A DNA stretch of 64,000 bases, taken from Byssochlamys sp. IMV 00236. Lineage: Eukaryota > Ascomycota > Eurotiomycetes > Eurotiales > Thermoascaceae. The position numbers were made by a program, and so were the translations under genes. This document shows positions 23,631-35,452 of this stretch, piece by piece. Each line of letters begins with the position of its first letter. The first letter of the stretch is position 1. Below the pieces are notes generated by a model, which saw only the letters and a list, made by a program, of their open reading frames with translations, ran no database searches and was not told the DNA's origin. The stretch is from the NCBI GenBank assembly GCA_001931875.2, contig MSJH02000604.1, forward strand, positions 95,584 through 159,583, read 5' to 3'.

Positions 23631-24114
23631 TTACTCGACCTCGACGTTTCCTCTCCGGAGCTCCTCCTTGGCCTGCTCAATCTCTTTCTGGAGCTCCTCG
23701 TGAGCTTCGGGGACGTCGTTAAATGTGAGAATGGCCAGGCCTAAGCGGGCCATCAGGTAGCAGGCGAAGGATATGAGACCGTAGAAGGGAAGCTGAGTGG
23801 CGCAGGAAGAATTAGCATATTTGCCCAGAGAAATTAAATGATGGCGGGCCAGCGAACTGCTGTTAGGTACGTACAACAGGGATGATCTCAGTCTGAACGG
23901 TCTCGTTCAGGGGCACAAGACCCAAGTAAAGGGACAAATACAACTATAACAAAAGATCCACTGTCAGCATATATATTCCATACAATCGAATACAATCGAA
24001 TTCTTCAACTATCCGATCTCCAATCCGATGGGATAAAAACAAGGGATGTCGGCTCCTGGGACATACAGATGAAACGAGCAGGAGAACAGAGATGGTCTGC
24101 TGAGCGCGCGTCAT
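23631..24114 (-). CDS. DPM3: Dolichol-phosphate mannosyltransferase subunit 3
   Basis: Three exons (24114-24067, 23943-23875, 23792-23631) give 92 residues, the usual size. DPM3 is the small ER-membrane subunit that tethers the catalytic DPM1; the complex makes dolichol-phosphate-mannose for N-glycans, GPI anchors and O-mannosylation. Two hydrophobic helices are visible (TISVLLLVSSLYLSLYLGLV and LPFYGLISFACYLMARLGLA), separated by the conserved PLNETVQTEIIPVLPF. The C-terminal amphipathic coiled segment (FNDVPEAHEELQKEIEQAKE) is the part that binds DPM1 in characterised homologues. Its presence implies the three-subunit human/pombe-type synthase rather than the single-subunit budding-yeast enzyme. 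Easy to miss because no single exon exceeds 54 codons. Confidence 0.94.
23981..24000. repeat. two tandem copies of a 10-bp unit in DPM3 intron 1
   Basis: TACAATCGAA occurs twice in direct succession within the first DPM3 intron. Probably replication slippage. Confidence 0.9.
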
Positions 24115-25137
24115 GATGGGCGAAAAGCTGGTTTCGACGACAGACGTTAAAATAATAGGATATAGTGTAGCGCACGATGACGGGATTCTCGGTCTTAGTA
24201 AATGAACTTGTTTTTTCTAAAAAAACGAATGGACTTGGGTCAGTTTGAGAATAACTTTCCTTTCGACGTGGAGGACAGCTTTGAGCTTCCGCTGCGTCCC
24301 CGGAGCGAGTTGGTCACCGTAGACTGTCGATAACTAGGACGCTTAGGCCAAGTTGCGAGCTGTCAGGCACCAAATGGGGTTTAGAATGATACTGTGATAC
24401 TCCGTACATCCCAGTAGTGGTTTTGTTCAAGTTAGTGATTATGGGGGAAGTCTACGCTTTTTTTTTTGGAATTATTTGATTACGATGAGATAGTTCTCTA
24501 CGGACTGAGTATTGGTATTATCTATTCATCTTTCTTATTGGCTCTGCGCATTGAACTGCTTGTCGATAAGTTAACTTCCCAGCGTGCCATAAGAAAGCTC
24601 CATACCTTAAGCTAAGCGAGCACCGGCTGCAAGCCACCCCAGGCAACATCTACCGTGGGGTCGCGAGTTGTTATAGAGCCATTTCGACCCTAGTTTTGGT
24701 CCCCATTTTTGTCTTCGAAAAGCTCATCATCTCCGTTGGACAAAAAGGAAATTGTGTTCGTTTTATTTCATCAGTTGTTTGTTCTGCAATTAGCAGAAAT
24801 CGGCCTTTCCTTACCTCTCAGAGCTTACTTCAGCGGAGCGTTTTAGAGATTCTATAATTCTTGCAAACGCTTGGTTACTCGAATCTAGCGTATGTTCATT
24901 ATATGGTCCCTGCGCTACCTAGTCACTGGCCTGTCGAGATTCTCGGATAACTTACCTACTTTTTAGGCTCCAATTCGTCCAGCTGTTCCGAGTTTTGCAC
25001 TGACTGGTATAGAGGGTTGGACGAAGCTCATCGTCTAGAAAGAGTGGGGCTATCAACGAAGGCAGAAGCTGTCCATTTTCAAAGATAGACAAGAGAAGTG
25101 TCCCCGAAAACTAGGCAGCTGATCCGAATCTTCCACA
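24115..25137. other. 1-kb divergent promoter region
   Basis: Shared upstream region of DPM3 (minus) and the Smg-GDS-like gene (plus). A TACTCCGTA element is at 24398-24406 and a T run at about 24459-24468. No coding signal. Confidence 0.6.
24398..24406 (-). repeat. TACGGAGTA element copy (reads TACTCCGTA on plus)
   Basis: Located about 285 bp upstream of the DPM3 start. Confidence 0.8.
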
Positions 25138-27474
25138 ATGGGTTCCAAAGAGGATATATCTGGGCCAAACGTCCCCGGACAATCGTCCGGCGGCGATGGT
25201 TCCCTTTCAGATAACCAGACTGACCGGATGGTCAAAGAAATCCAACTTCCTGAGGTGAAAGATTTACTGTCTGAATCCACCGTTTCCTTCCCTCCAGCCC
25301 CTGCTGCAGAGGACCCTCAGCTAGAGCCATTGGACGGACAGAAGATGTTCAAGTCTCTACAAGCGATTTTGGATGAATCAGAGAAAGAAGAAGGTAGCTT
25401 TGCTGTTGGGGAGCTTCGAGTAGCTCTGGAAGAAGCAGATGAAGATGCCAGACATGGGACTCGGGACCCGCGAACGTTGTCGTCTGTCAAGGCAACTGTG
25501 GAGAAGCTCTGGCAGTCTAGATCCGAGTATATGGCACCAGCTGTAGAGGCTCTAGCTAATGCTAGTCGAGACCGTGAGTCTGCTTTCTTGTTCGAGATTT
25601 ATACACAGCTGATGACTTCTAGCTTCATGGCGGGCTCCATTCGGAGAGTCTGGACTGCTGGACTTCTTCCTCCGGATAATTGCATCGACGGAAGAGGTCG
25701 ATGACGAGATTTTATTGCATTCTCTACGTCTAGCAGGGAACTCATGTGCCGATACAAGTTAGTACCCCAACCCAAGGATGCTTTAGTGGAATCTCTAACC
25801 TGCTGTTAGACGAGAATAGGCAGATCGTAGTGGACGGCAATTATACGCTTGCCATTCTGAGACTATTTCTGAAGCCCAGTCTCGTTCAAATTGCAATCCC
25901 GGTTATATATAATATATGTACTGATTTCGGTGAGTCTGACGCCATGAACTGTCCCTAAACTTATAGCTGACAGTAACTAGAACCTGCTCAGTCCCAGGTT
26001 GCCCACAATCGAGTGGCGTACATTCTTTTGAAGTTAATCAAAGACGGATCAATCAGGGGTAACGCGCTATTAAACTACGCATATGAGCTGATCGAGATGG
26101 CTGCTGAACAAGGTAGGCATACTCAATTCTATGTTAATATTTCTAATACTGACTTGTCCAGCATCCGGCATCGAAAGGTCCCCAGACGGGACTATTTTAC
26201 TCCTTATGGAAATTGCTTTGGAGAAAGAGACAACGTTTGCTCAGTTCTGCTCTCTGGTCAACAGCCTTGCTACATATCTGCAGAATGAACGATTCCAAAG
26301 GGTATGCGTTCAACACGGCTTGGTGGAGACGATGTTGACGATTCTGCGCCACTCGTATGATCTTGAAATCGACGAATCTTCGAGCGAGGATGTGGGAGCG
26401 TTGGCCCAACTACGCCTCAAAGTTAACCAGGCATTATCGGATCTTTCTGCACTACCGGAATTCGGCGAGCTTTATCCTCTCGGGTCTCCCTTCTCCAAAG
26501 TCTTGGAGTCGTATCTCGATACGAACGAGGACCAACTGCAGATATGCTCCTGCGTTATGCTTGGAAATCTGGCACGGTCCGATGAAGTCTGTTCCAGGAT
26601 GGTTCGCGAGTTCCGCATACATGAGCGGTTGATATCTATCTTGAAAAGCGATGCTGTAGGCGCTGTCCTGCATGCCGCTATCGGGTTTCTTAAGAACCTC
26701 GCCATTGCCAGTGAGAATAGACCGTTCCTGGCCAGTGCTGGCCTTATACCAGCTGTATCTCGGCTATGGGCGTTCGAGACAGTCCCCCAGATCCAGTTCT
26801 CTGCCGTCAGTCTCGTCCGCCAAGTCACTGTATCATCCGTTGAAAATGTCTCGCAACTACTCGAACGCCTCTCTGCGGACCCAGATTCTCCAGCACATAA
26901 CAAGACTTATCTATCCTTACTGCTCTCCCTCTTTGGTAGGACTGATTCTGCTCCCATAAAGACGGAAATTGGCCGCACAATCGCATCATTATGTCGCACT
27001 ATCAATTCTAAGACACGAGAGAGCAGCGAAGAGATCAATACGTTATTCGAACGCCTGTTCGATCTGCATCCGGACGTGGCTCGCCCTCTTGGTGCAATGA
27101 TCACTCAGAAGGAGTGGCCAGTCGTGCGAAGTGAAGGCTGGTTTGCCATTGCTCTTATGGCGTCAAGCAAGGAAGGCTCTGTGGCTGTCGTTGACTGCCT
27201 GCAGAACATGGACGTCTACAAGCTCCTCGAAGAGACACTCTCGTCTGATATTCCGGACTCCCTGGACGAGAAAGAAAAGCAAAAGAGAAGCAAGGATCGT
27301 GACAATACTATTATCCTAGTACAGGAATTGTTGAAGCATGATGTACGTCTCACCTTGAGCCCTACGCTTGTGCCGTCGATTTGCTAATCCACCCAGCCTC
27401 AGACGCTTCCTCCACCTCAGAAGGCAATGCTTGAGGACTTTGCCAAGGACATCAAGATTTCTCCGTCATCATAG
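25138..27474 (+). CDS. Smg-GDS/Rap1GDS1-like armadillo-repeat GTPase regulator
   Basis: Six exons (25138-25573, 25623-25757, 25810-25929, 25981-26112, 26162-27342, 27397-27474) give 693 residues; the first four introns are all phase 1. The N-terminal 80 residues are acidic and disordered. From about residue 130 onward the protein is helical armadillo-type repeats (VEALANASRD, HSLRLAGNSCADTNENR, PVIYNICTDFEPAQ, CVMLGNLARSDEVCSRMV, AIGFLKNLAIASENRPFL). The pattern 'GNxCADxxENR' followed by 'YNICxDxEPAQ' is that of Smg-GDS (Rap1 GTPase-GDP dissociation stimulator) relatives. In animals Smg-GDS acts as a guanine-exchange factor or chaperone for small GTPases with a polybasic tail (RhoA, Rap1). 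The fungal protein's GTPase partner is unknown, and exchange activity is inference. Confidence 0.85.
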
Positions 27475-28099
27475 ACTCCATAGATGGTCGATTAGCATAT
27501 AGTTCCCCTGCTGACGATTTGCGACACTTGGGCACTGTATCCATCATGCAGATGCTGATTACGAAGCCGGTGGCATTCCCGGATACAGGGTATTTGGTTG
27601 GACCATTTCTGTAGGGATGCGCCGATGTTGAATGTAAATATCTTTCCTTAGCTTTGCTAGATAAGCCATGAAGGTTTTCTATACTGCACTACTTTCTTCG
27701 CAGTTGTATAGGATAAATGTTTTGGAGTAAGCTAAACGGAGATCGTACCTGAGTAAAAAGTCGGTTCTCGTATCTAAACTACAAGTAAAATATGGATTTC
27801 CAAATCATGAGTAAATCCCAGGATAGACCGAAAATACTTACTGATGACAGAGGACACTCAACATGGGTAAATAGTTGCTTGGTTCTTCCAACTGATTTTC
27901 CGGCCAAAAACGGTGATGACGTCGGACACGTGCTATCGCCGGCCTTCCCGAAGTCAACTCCAAGAACTGCCAGTTCAAGACTCCTCGTATCCTCCTCTCT
28001 TTGTGACAGAAACACCCCTCTGGGTTCTCCCAATGCCATTATCGACCAACATGCATCCATGACTTGTATGGCCGTCGATAATTCTACCTACATGAGAAC
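27475..28099 (+). other. intergenic, promoter of the ABC1-kinase gene
   Basis: Spacer between two plus-strand genes. An uninterrupted frame at 27792-28103 has no domain and ends in the next gene's leader. Probably 3' UTR plus promoter. Confidence 0.6.
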
Positions 28100-30451
28100 A
28101 TGAGAACGGCCGCCTTTATCGGCCGCTTCCGTCTCAACTGCGGAGGTTCGCAGCTGCTCCGCTTCGCGCCGAGGTCGCAATTCCGCTTCCCACGCCCACA
28201 ATATTGGAATCAGCGCAATGGATGGAGGCGCGTGGGCAGCAGGACGCGAGTGGTTGGGACGGTGCTGTTGGGGGCCCTGACGCCGGCGACTTTTCTGGAG
28301 CTCGCGGAGAAGGGCAATGGAGGAGGGGAAAAGACGCGCGAATTGAAAATGCTGGAAGCCTCGCGCAGTGAGATCGAGAAGACTGTCGACGATGATGCGC
28401 GAGGCTTGTCAAGGGTTCTTCAGAAACTGCAGATCTTGTACTGCAAATACATTTACGAACCGATTGCTACCGGCTTGAGATTTTTCCATTTGGTGATCAT
28501 CTTCATCCCTGTTATTGTGACAGTGCCAGCTATATGGTTTGGGAGACGGGTCAAGAGTCGCGGTGGCGAACGGACAGGTACACTCTGGTGGTATGGATTT
28601 CTGGTCAGTTCAATGGAACGTGCTGGACCGGCGTTCATCAAAGTGAGTTCTTGCTCCCCAGCTATTGCGGAATATCGCATGGGTTCCAATGGCGGTAACT
28701 GACCAATTCCTCAATAGCTTGGACAATGGGCAGCTTCGCGAACAGATATATTCCCTCCTGAACTCTGCAGTCGGATGTCTTCTCTCCATTCCAATGCTCC
28801 CGCGCACTCGTTACATGCTACGAAGGAAATAGTCTCCAAAGCGTTCAACATGCCCTTCGATGAGATTTTCGAGGAGTTCCAGGTCGAACCTCTTGGAGTC
28901 GGAGCCATCGCGCAAGTCTACAAGGCTAAGCTAAAACCAAGTCTGGCAGCGACGAGTGAGTCGGTAAACCCAGCCCAGCCGACTGACCTACCTTCGAGGG
29001 TCCGCAGGAACGTGGATGTCCTGGTGAAGAGCTCCCCACACCATGTACCCTCGTCCTACGTGGCAGTGAAAGTGCTCCATCCCAAAGTTGAGAGGGTTGT
29101 CCGTCGGGATTTGAAGATTATGGAATTCTTTGCAGCTGCCATAAATGCTATTCCTACCATGGAATGGCTGTCACTGCCGGACGAGGTCCATCAGTTCGGA
29201 GAAATGATGAAACTGCAATTGGATCTGCGAATCGAGTCGACAAACCTGACTATTTTCAGGGAGAAGTTCAAGTCGCGGACAACAGCCTGGTTCCCCTATC
29301 CATATACGGAATATACCTCGCGCGAGGTTCTCATTGAGGAGTTCGCGCAGGGCATTCCTCTCTCGACTTTCCTCGAGGTAGGAGGTGGTCCCTACCAGGA
29401 GGAGATTGCAGATGAAGGTCTAGACGCGTTCCTCCACATGCTGCTAATTGATAACTTCATCCATGCCGATCTTCACCCGGGAAACATCATGGTCCGCTTC
29501 TATAAACCAAGCCAGCTGGACCTGTCATTGCGAAAGGACACCCGTGCGACTGAAGCAACATCCTCCGCAGAGGCTGATGCAACGGAAACTGTTCTTGCAC
29601 GCCTGCGACCCCATAGCAAAGACCGTGAGGCGTGGAACGCTGCGTTGAGCGAAATTGACTCTGAAGGATACCGTCCACAGCTCATCTTTGTCGATACAGG
29701 TCTCGTCACTGAACTTAACGAGACAAACCGCAGGAACTTCATTGACCTCTTCCGTGCCATTGCCGAATTCGACGGATACAAAGCCGGGCACCTTATGGTG
29801 GAGCGATGTCGACAGCCAGAGGCTGTCATCGACCCTGAGATCTTCGCCCTGAAAATGCAACATCTCGTCCTAGGCATCAAATCGCGCACTTTCGCATTAG
29901 GAAACGTCAAGATCGGCGATGTCCTCAGCGAAGTACTTTCCATGGTCCGTGACCACCACGTACGACTAGAAGGCGACTTTGTCAACGTCGTCATTTCCGT
30001 CCTTCTTCTCGAAGGTATCGGCCGGAGCTTAGATCCCGACCTAGATCTGTTTAAGAGGTAAGTCGAGATGAGCCAGTTTACACTGTTATATCCTTTTCAT
30101 ATACTCCATATACAAGCCCAGAAATATATACCATACTACTTCCCTCCCCACCNNNNNNNNNNNNNNNNNNNNNNNNNNNNNNNNNNNNNNNNNNNNNNNN
30201 NNNNNNNNNNNNNNNNNNNNNNNNNNNNNNNNCCCCCCCGGATAGCACCGCTACTGACAATACCAAACTCAAGTGCTCTGCCCATCCTCCGCCAACTGGG
30301 CACCGGAACTACATTCCTCAAATCCGTTCGCGAGGGAGATACCTCCATGCTCCGCGTCTGGGTCGGTCTCGAAGCTCGCACTTTCCTCCAAGCTAGTGTT
30401 GAAAGTGTTGAGATGTGCGTGAAATATGACCTCTTGTCGCCTAATATCTAG
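28100..30451 (+). CDS. ABC1/UbiB atypical kinase, ADCK2/Cqd1-type, mitochondrial
   Basis: Three exons (28100-28642, 28718-30057, 30274-30451) give 686 residues. The third intron contains the 80-N gap, so its true length is uncertain, but both splice sites and the frame are present. The N-terminus is Arg-rich without acids (mitochondrial presequence) and a membrane helix lies near residues 130-150 (FFHLVIIFIPVIVTVPAIWF). UbiB hallmarks: KxGQ at about 181-184 (FIKLGQWAASRTDIFP), a Gly/Ala loop GVGAIAQVYKAK, the VAIK-like VAVKVLHPK, the catalytic segment HADLHPGNIM, and VDTGLVTEL in place of DFG. SSLHSNAPAHSL and the length match the ADCK2/YPL109C (Cqd1) branch, which influences coenzyme Q distribution in yeast. 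Role by homology only. Confidence 0.9.
30153..30232. other. 80-base assembly gap (N run)
   Basis: Undetermined bases inside the last intron of the ABC1-kinase gene, flanked by C-rich sequence (CCCCACC on the left, CCCCCCC on the right). The coding frame on both sides is unaffected. Confidence 0.99.
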
Positions 30452-31137
30452 ATAGATAGAAAGAAAAGAAAAAGAATAGTATTAATAAGTGGCTGATCTT
30501 TTTTTTTGTTTGGTTTCTTTTTGGTGTATATAGATATAAGCAAAGATCTTGATTGACTCTTAAGTATGAATGGGGTCTTTCCTTTTTGCATGGGAAGAAA
30601 GCGGGGTGGTGTGGTTGGGATAGATATATAGTTAGATTCAAATTTTTTTTTCCAAAACAGAATAAAGATATCTATTCCTTCTATATACGATATCACGTAT
30701 GATCATTTTATGCCTAGAACTCTATCATGGTTGGTCTCTGGAAGATATAATAGAAGTATTTTGGAGAGTGGACTAGTCTATAATATAGATACAAGAAGTA
30801 ATCCCACACCGGTAGCTCTTCTTGATACGTAGAGATAGCTGCGCCGGAATCTAAAGCCAAGAAAAACACCGGGGGCCATTGCATCATTACCGTCAAATAT
30901 GCGAAAAGATGTCAACAGGACAAAGAACGATGAGGAATAAAATAAGGGGTACCGATATAAAACACGACGAGAACGGAAATGAGGAGATCAAAAAGGAAGC
31001 GTAATGTATCATATGACGGAGCGATTGTAAAGGAAGCTCAGTCCTCTTGTCGATTACAATAGTATGGCTTTTCTCATCGCGCATGAAGGAAGAAAACTGC
31101 GCGAATGCGCTCACAGGCGTATGAGCCGTAACACCCT
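30452..31137. other. convergent 3' intergenic region
   Basis: AT-rich spacer between the ABC1-kinase gene and the haem lyase gene, with T and A homopolymers near 30500 and 30643. No gene seen. Confidence 0.65.
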
Positions 31138-32303
31138 TTAGTTCTGCTGTTCTCGGGCAACGCCGCCGCTGGCTCTCCACCAAACGTCTCCGCCCCATTT
31201 CATCAGACGTTCAATGGCGGCAGTGGGAGTATCAATGGCAGGTCTGATGTCGAGATAGAAGACGGGCTCACCCGTCGGCTCAGGCGGACCGGAGTAGTAG
31301 TCAATGACATAGCGGACTTGTTTTGGTCCCCATGGTGTCTGGCGTTGGACATACCAATCATGTCGGTCAAAGGGGGGTTCAGTACTAGAAACAACAAATG
31401 TCAGTCAGCAAATTCTTAACGATCCGATTACGTTGACCATCCAGTATCCCTCGGGAAGACGGTGTGTGATCGCAGGTGGTTACTTACCCGAACTTTTCCG
31501 GATAAACCCATCCCAGAGCCTGCAAGATCCTAGCCTTAGGAGTCAACTCTTGCGGCCGCCCCTGGAACCTAATCAACCGTGGTGTAGTGTCCTCATCATC
31601 CTTCTGCTGTTGCAACTGTTCGCGAATAGAGTCCATCTCCAGATTCGCAGATCCACGCCGACATTTTTCCCACCCGTGCTTCAGACCTTTTGAAAATATC
31701 CGCTCCCATTCGACAATCTCAGACCAGGCGCCCTCGTTCAAGAAGTTGTGCACTGCGACCATAGACTCGACAGCATCCTGGGGAGTGTCGGTGTATCCTT
31801 TCCGCAGCATAGCATTATACATTTGTTGGGGGGAGGGATACTCCCAGAGGCCGTCGTCGCCTCGGGGAATGGAAGACACCTCTCTTTCAACAGGGAGATC
31901 AACAGTCTGGTTTGGCGCTCGTTCTTGGGAGATGCTCGAGAACATATAGTTCAAAGGATTGAGCTTGGAAAGGGTTGACGATTTCTGTTGTGGTTGGGAC
32001 TCTGAGGAAGCGGCCGCAGGTTCAGAAGACGAGCGCGATGGAGGAACGTAGAACGGAGAATTGGGAGACTTGACAGGGCAAGCACTCTGAGAAGTCGTTA
32101 CCGGGCATTGAGCCTTGGAAGCCGATGATGCTGGAGGAGCGTTGGAAACGTGCATGGGACAACCAGGCTAGAGTCAAGTTTAGTTATTTGCCCATATGAA
32201 GCAGCGTCGATATACTAACCGGGGGTGATGCGTCCGAGGCGGCCAAAGGATTTGGAGCCGCAGGAGTCGGCTTTGGCTGCGGATCTGCCCAGAACCAACC
32301 CAT
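31138..32303 (-). CDS. CYC3: Holocytochrome c synthase (cytochrome c haem lyase), mitochondrial
   Basis: Three exons (32303-32220, 32167-31488, 31384-31138) give 336 residues. It attaches haem covalently to the CxxCH of apocytochrome c in the mitochondrial intermembrane space. Seen: a short N-terminus [19 protein letters not shown], then Cys-Pro motifs (PGCPMH, AQCPVT, SACPVK), the haem-regulatory-type CP motifs usual in this family. Then [12 protein letters not shown], the conserved core [20 protein letters not shown] with its catalytic-region His, and the C-terminal block [10 protein letters not shown]...[11 protein letters not shown] and [20 protein letters not shown]. Whether it serves cytochrome c only or also c1 cannot be decided from the sequence. 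No frame damage. Confidence 0.95.
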
Positions 32304-32649
32304 TTTGACGGTAGATGCAATAGATATTTAGGGCAGACACGGAAATTAGCGATGTCCGTCGTTGTAGCGTTGAACCATCTGCCAAAGGGAGTTGGGTAAA
32401 AAAGCGCGGGCGGAAGGTTCTCGGCGGCAGAAACATCACAGGTGACATAAGCCGCCTTCCAATTCGGCCGGACATTGCCGGACTCGCGATCCACGTGACC
32501 TATGGCGAACTTGCCAAAAGTAGCACACAATGGATCTATATAACGACGCAGAGACATCTAGAATTCCTCCTGCTGTAGCCAGCATGTCAAATACATCGCT
32601 CCCTTGTAAGAGTGGAAAGTATGGTTGAGGCACTTTTCAGAAGGTCAGG
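32304..32649 (-). other. intergenic, promoter of the haem lyase gene
   Basis: 346-bp spacer upstream of the minus-strand haem lyase. A minus-strand frame with an ATG at 32557 runs through it into the haem lyase exon in another frame and has no domain; treated as chance or leader sequence. Confidence 0.55.
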
Positions 32650-35452
32650 TCAAAATTGCTGGAAGCCTTCAACTACTTCTGACACCCTATGAGAGGAAGC
32701 CAGCCACGACATCGCTTCACTCCAGATAGGCTGCCAGATCATATCATGTAGCGATGGAGCGTAGAAATATCCTGTCAGGATTCCCGATAAGTCTTCCCAT
32801 CTACGCCATCCTTGCACCTCAATGATATGGGTGAGGTGTTGGACAAACCATGGCCGCTCGGGCTGTCCAGCGGCGCCATGCGCACCGACGAGAAGGGCCC
32901 ATGCCACCAGATCATAGCATTCTGATGGCAGTTGAGGCAAGACAGTGGTTACGCAGCGGTCGATCGCATTTTTCAGATGGTTGGTCAATGCTCGTCCCAT
33001 TCCCGAGGAAGGGGGAGACACGATAAAGAAAAGATTGATAAAACATGTCGAGGAGATGCGGGCGACCACTTCGATGGGATGGAGATTCTCTGCTCCACCT
33101 TCAAACCCCCCTTTCGAAGGAGGACGGTAATAATAGCTTGCGAGTTCGTGCTCTGTCTCAAACATCAACATGCGCAATGATTCCCGCTCTTCCTGAGTTA
33201 GCCCTTGCGGATCACGGCGATTGAAGTCGTCGAAGAACATCATGGTATGCAATCCTTGTAATGCCCTCTTCAAAGGTGAGCTTAGCAGGCTATTTGCCAT
33301 GAGTCTCGTTCCGAGTTGATGCAGTGGCGATGCAGGCGGAGGAGTGATGCGCTGGAGGACCCGGGGAGGCAACGGTTGGGGAACCCAGGCCAAAGGAAAG
33401 ATGGGCTTGCTCTGGAGCCCATTGGCTGTTTTGATATCACATCTGGTACTCATTAGCATGAAATGGAAGCGAGGAAACCACGGTGTTACATACGTCTGGA
33501 TAGCGCTCACAAGCCCAGCGGCGTTTTTCAAACTGCTATTGGTGATTCCTCCACGTAATTCTACCATCCTTCGTAGGCCTTTCAAATGTACCCTGGCCTC
33601 ATCGAAGAGACCCACTATCAACTGTTGTTGGTTAGCACAAAAGCCTCATCCCGAGATTATAGACCTGACAAGGAGAGTCCGATCTCCATCAGAAATAGAG
33701 GAAGCCAAATGAGTCATACCGCGCCACACAAAAGATTGATGATGGTATCAAAAGCCTCATTGCTGAGTGCTCTTTTAGGATCCTGCACTTTGGCATTCAT
33801 TTCCCGGATACATCTCGCTTTCATAATATAATAATCGGGCTCATGAAGGACGCGGTATCCGTCTTCTGATGAATCGACTAGATCCCCGTGACGTCCCGCG
33901 AGTATGGCCCTATGAGCAGCACTCATGCTCATCAGGCCGAAAAAGCTGCCTGGATCGGAGAGAGCGGATGCCACCATGAGTGACATCTGAACCTCCCCTG
34001 GTGCCTTATGCTCAACAGGGAATGTCATCGGAATGAAAACAGTCGCCACTTGAGATCATATGTAAGCAATCATCCAGATGTCTTATGCTAGATGCCAGGA
34101 AACGAAGAATACAAAGGAACCGTGGAAGGAAGGGACGAAAGAAGAAGCAAACACAGTGTTGATAATCAGAAAAGTCTTCATAGAGATGCAACATTTTCAT
34201 CACAATGCAGTAACCCGTAACTCGAGAAAACTACCAAACCAGGACATGGCAGGTGGATCAGTTATCGCCTGCGGAGTATGCAAACTACATTGGTCTCCTT
34301 GGATGCACGAACTCGCTCCTGCTCACTGTGACAGGCGAACGGCTTTCTTTTCTCTTCTCAAACGAATCACCAAGACAATTGATTGCCACATCAAATAAGA
34401 ACTGAAAACAAAGCTTGGAGCGGTTTCCTAAAGCAGAACGTTCTATCACTTACCATGAGAAATCAAATGGTCGACCACGGATGGCATTTCACTTGCACCA
34501 GGCAAGGTACAGAACGGATCAAAGAACCATGACTTCGGAATGGCCTGAGGGCTGATGGCGCGGCTGGGCATTGTATCAGGCCCTGTCCACAGAACGGGAT
34601 ACTGTCCGGGGCTCGTGTTGACGACATCCATGGCAGACGTCGACTCTGTCTCGTCCTGCGTGGAGGACTCTCTAAACGGCAGCTCATGCTGCCTCGACTC
34701 GTCCGTAGACTTGTGCCGTTTCGAAACAGCCTTCGTTCCTGAAGCTCCTGAAGTTCCTCGAGCCTCCCGTTTCGGAGTTCTCTTCAGTCCGGCGAGACGC
34801 TCCCGACGGCGCACATCTCGCATAACATGCGAGCGGATGGCCTTCCGGGCATTGGCATCTTTGATCCTCTTGGACGTCAAGTCATCATCGTGATCGATGA
34901 AGGTGAAAGATGGGCGATCTGATGGCGCCAAGGATTTGGAAGTCGACAATTCTAGACGCGTCCAATCAGCCCCCGCACCACAGGGTTAGTTTAAAGCCAT
35001 AAACGATCTGAGATCCTATGTCAAGGGCGGCGGGATCTACACGGCAGCCAGCCACAGACTCCCTCACAGTGTGCATTCCACGCGCCCAAGCACACAGACG
35101 CCCAGTGGGGCTCCCTGAGCGCCACGATCTTCATCACATCCGCTGTCATTTTCTGACAGGAAGTGAGGGAATAATAATTATGAACGATAACGAAAACTCC
35201 GGGTTGTGGCCAGCAGAGCCAGGGTGGGGAAGAGGGCCATATGGTAGTTATATGCTCTATAATATGGTAATATTTCAAGGGGTGCGTGCTGAGCTGAGGA
35301 TCACCCGCGTGGAAACAGGCACGACAACAGTAACAACACCGCTAAGGAAGGCCAGGGGGAAAAAGAAGCACACACAAACCTTGATTATTATTGGTATGGC
35401 GATTGGAAGAGCCCGATGACTTGTTCGCCGCGGATTCTTGCCCGCTTGCCAT
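32650..35452 (-). CDS. Fungal-specific transcription-factor-domain protein (DUF3468 type) without a visible zinc cluster
   Basis: Five exons (35452-35380, 34951-34454, 34048-33720, 33621-33494, 33448-32650) give 608 residues. The 35452 ATG is used because exon 2 has no ATG of its own and splicing CAA G|AA gives an unbroken frame. The N-terminus is Ser/Asn/Gln-rich. Then comes a basic segment KDANARKAIRSHVMRDVRRR, seen at the N-terminus of fungal proteins often labelled 'tachykinin family'. The C-terminal 400 residues match the helical fungal transcription-factor region (MSMSAAHRAILAGRHGD, ARVHLKGLRRMVELRGGI, FVQHLTHIIEVQGWRRWEDL). No CxxCx6C zinc-cluster motif is present, so DNA binding is not shown. 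Introns 1 and 2 (428 and 405 nt) are much longer than others here, leaving room for an unseen exon. Target genes unknown. Confidence 0.75.

Noticed and set aside
29500..29994. Long antisense frame inside the ABC1-kinase gene
   Set aside because: It mirrors a conserved kinase coding region; the sense strand carries all kinase motifs.
32180..32557. 125-codon minus-strand frame starting upstream of the haem lyase
   Set aside because: It runs into the haem lyase's first exon in another frame and its composition is non-coding; the haem lyase frame is conserved.
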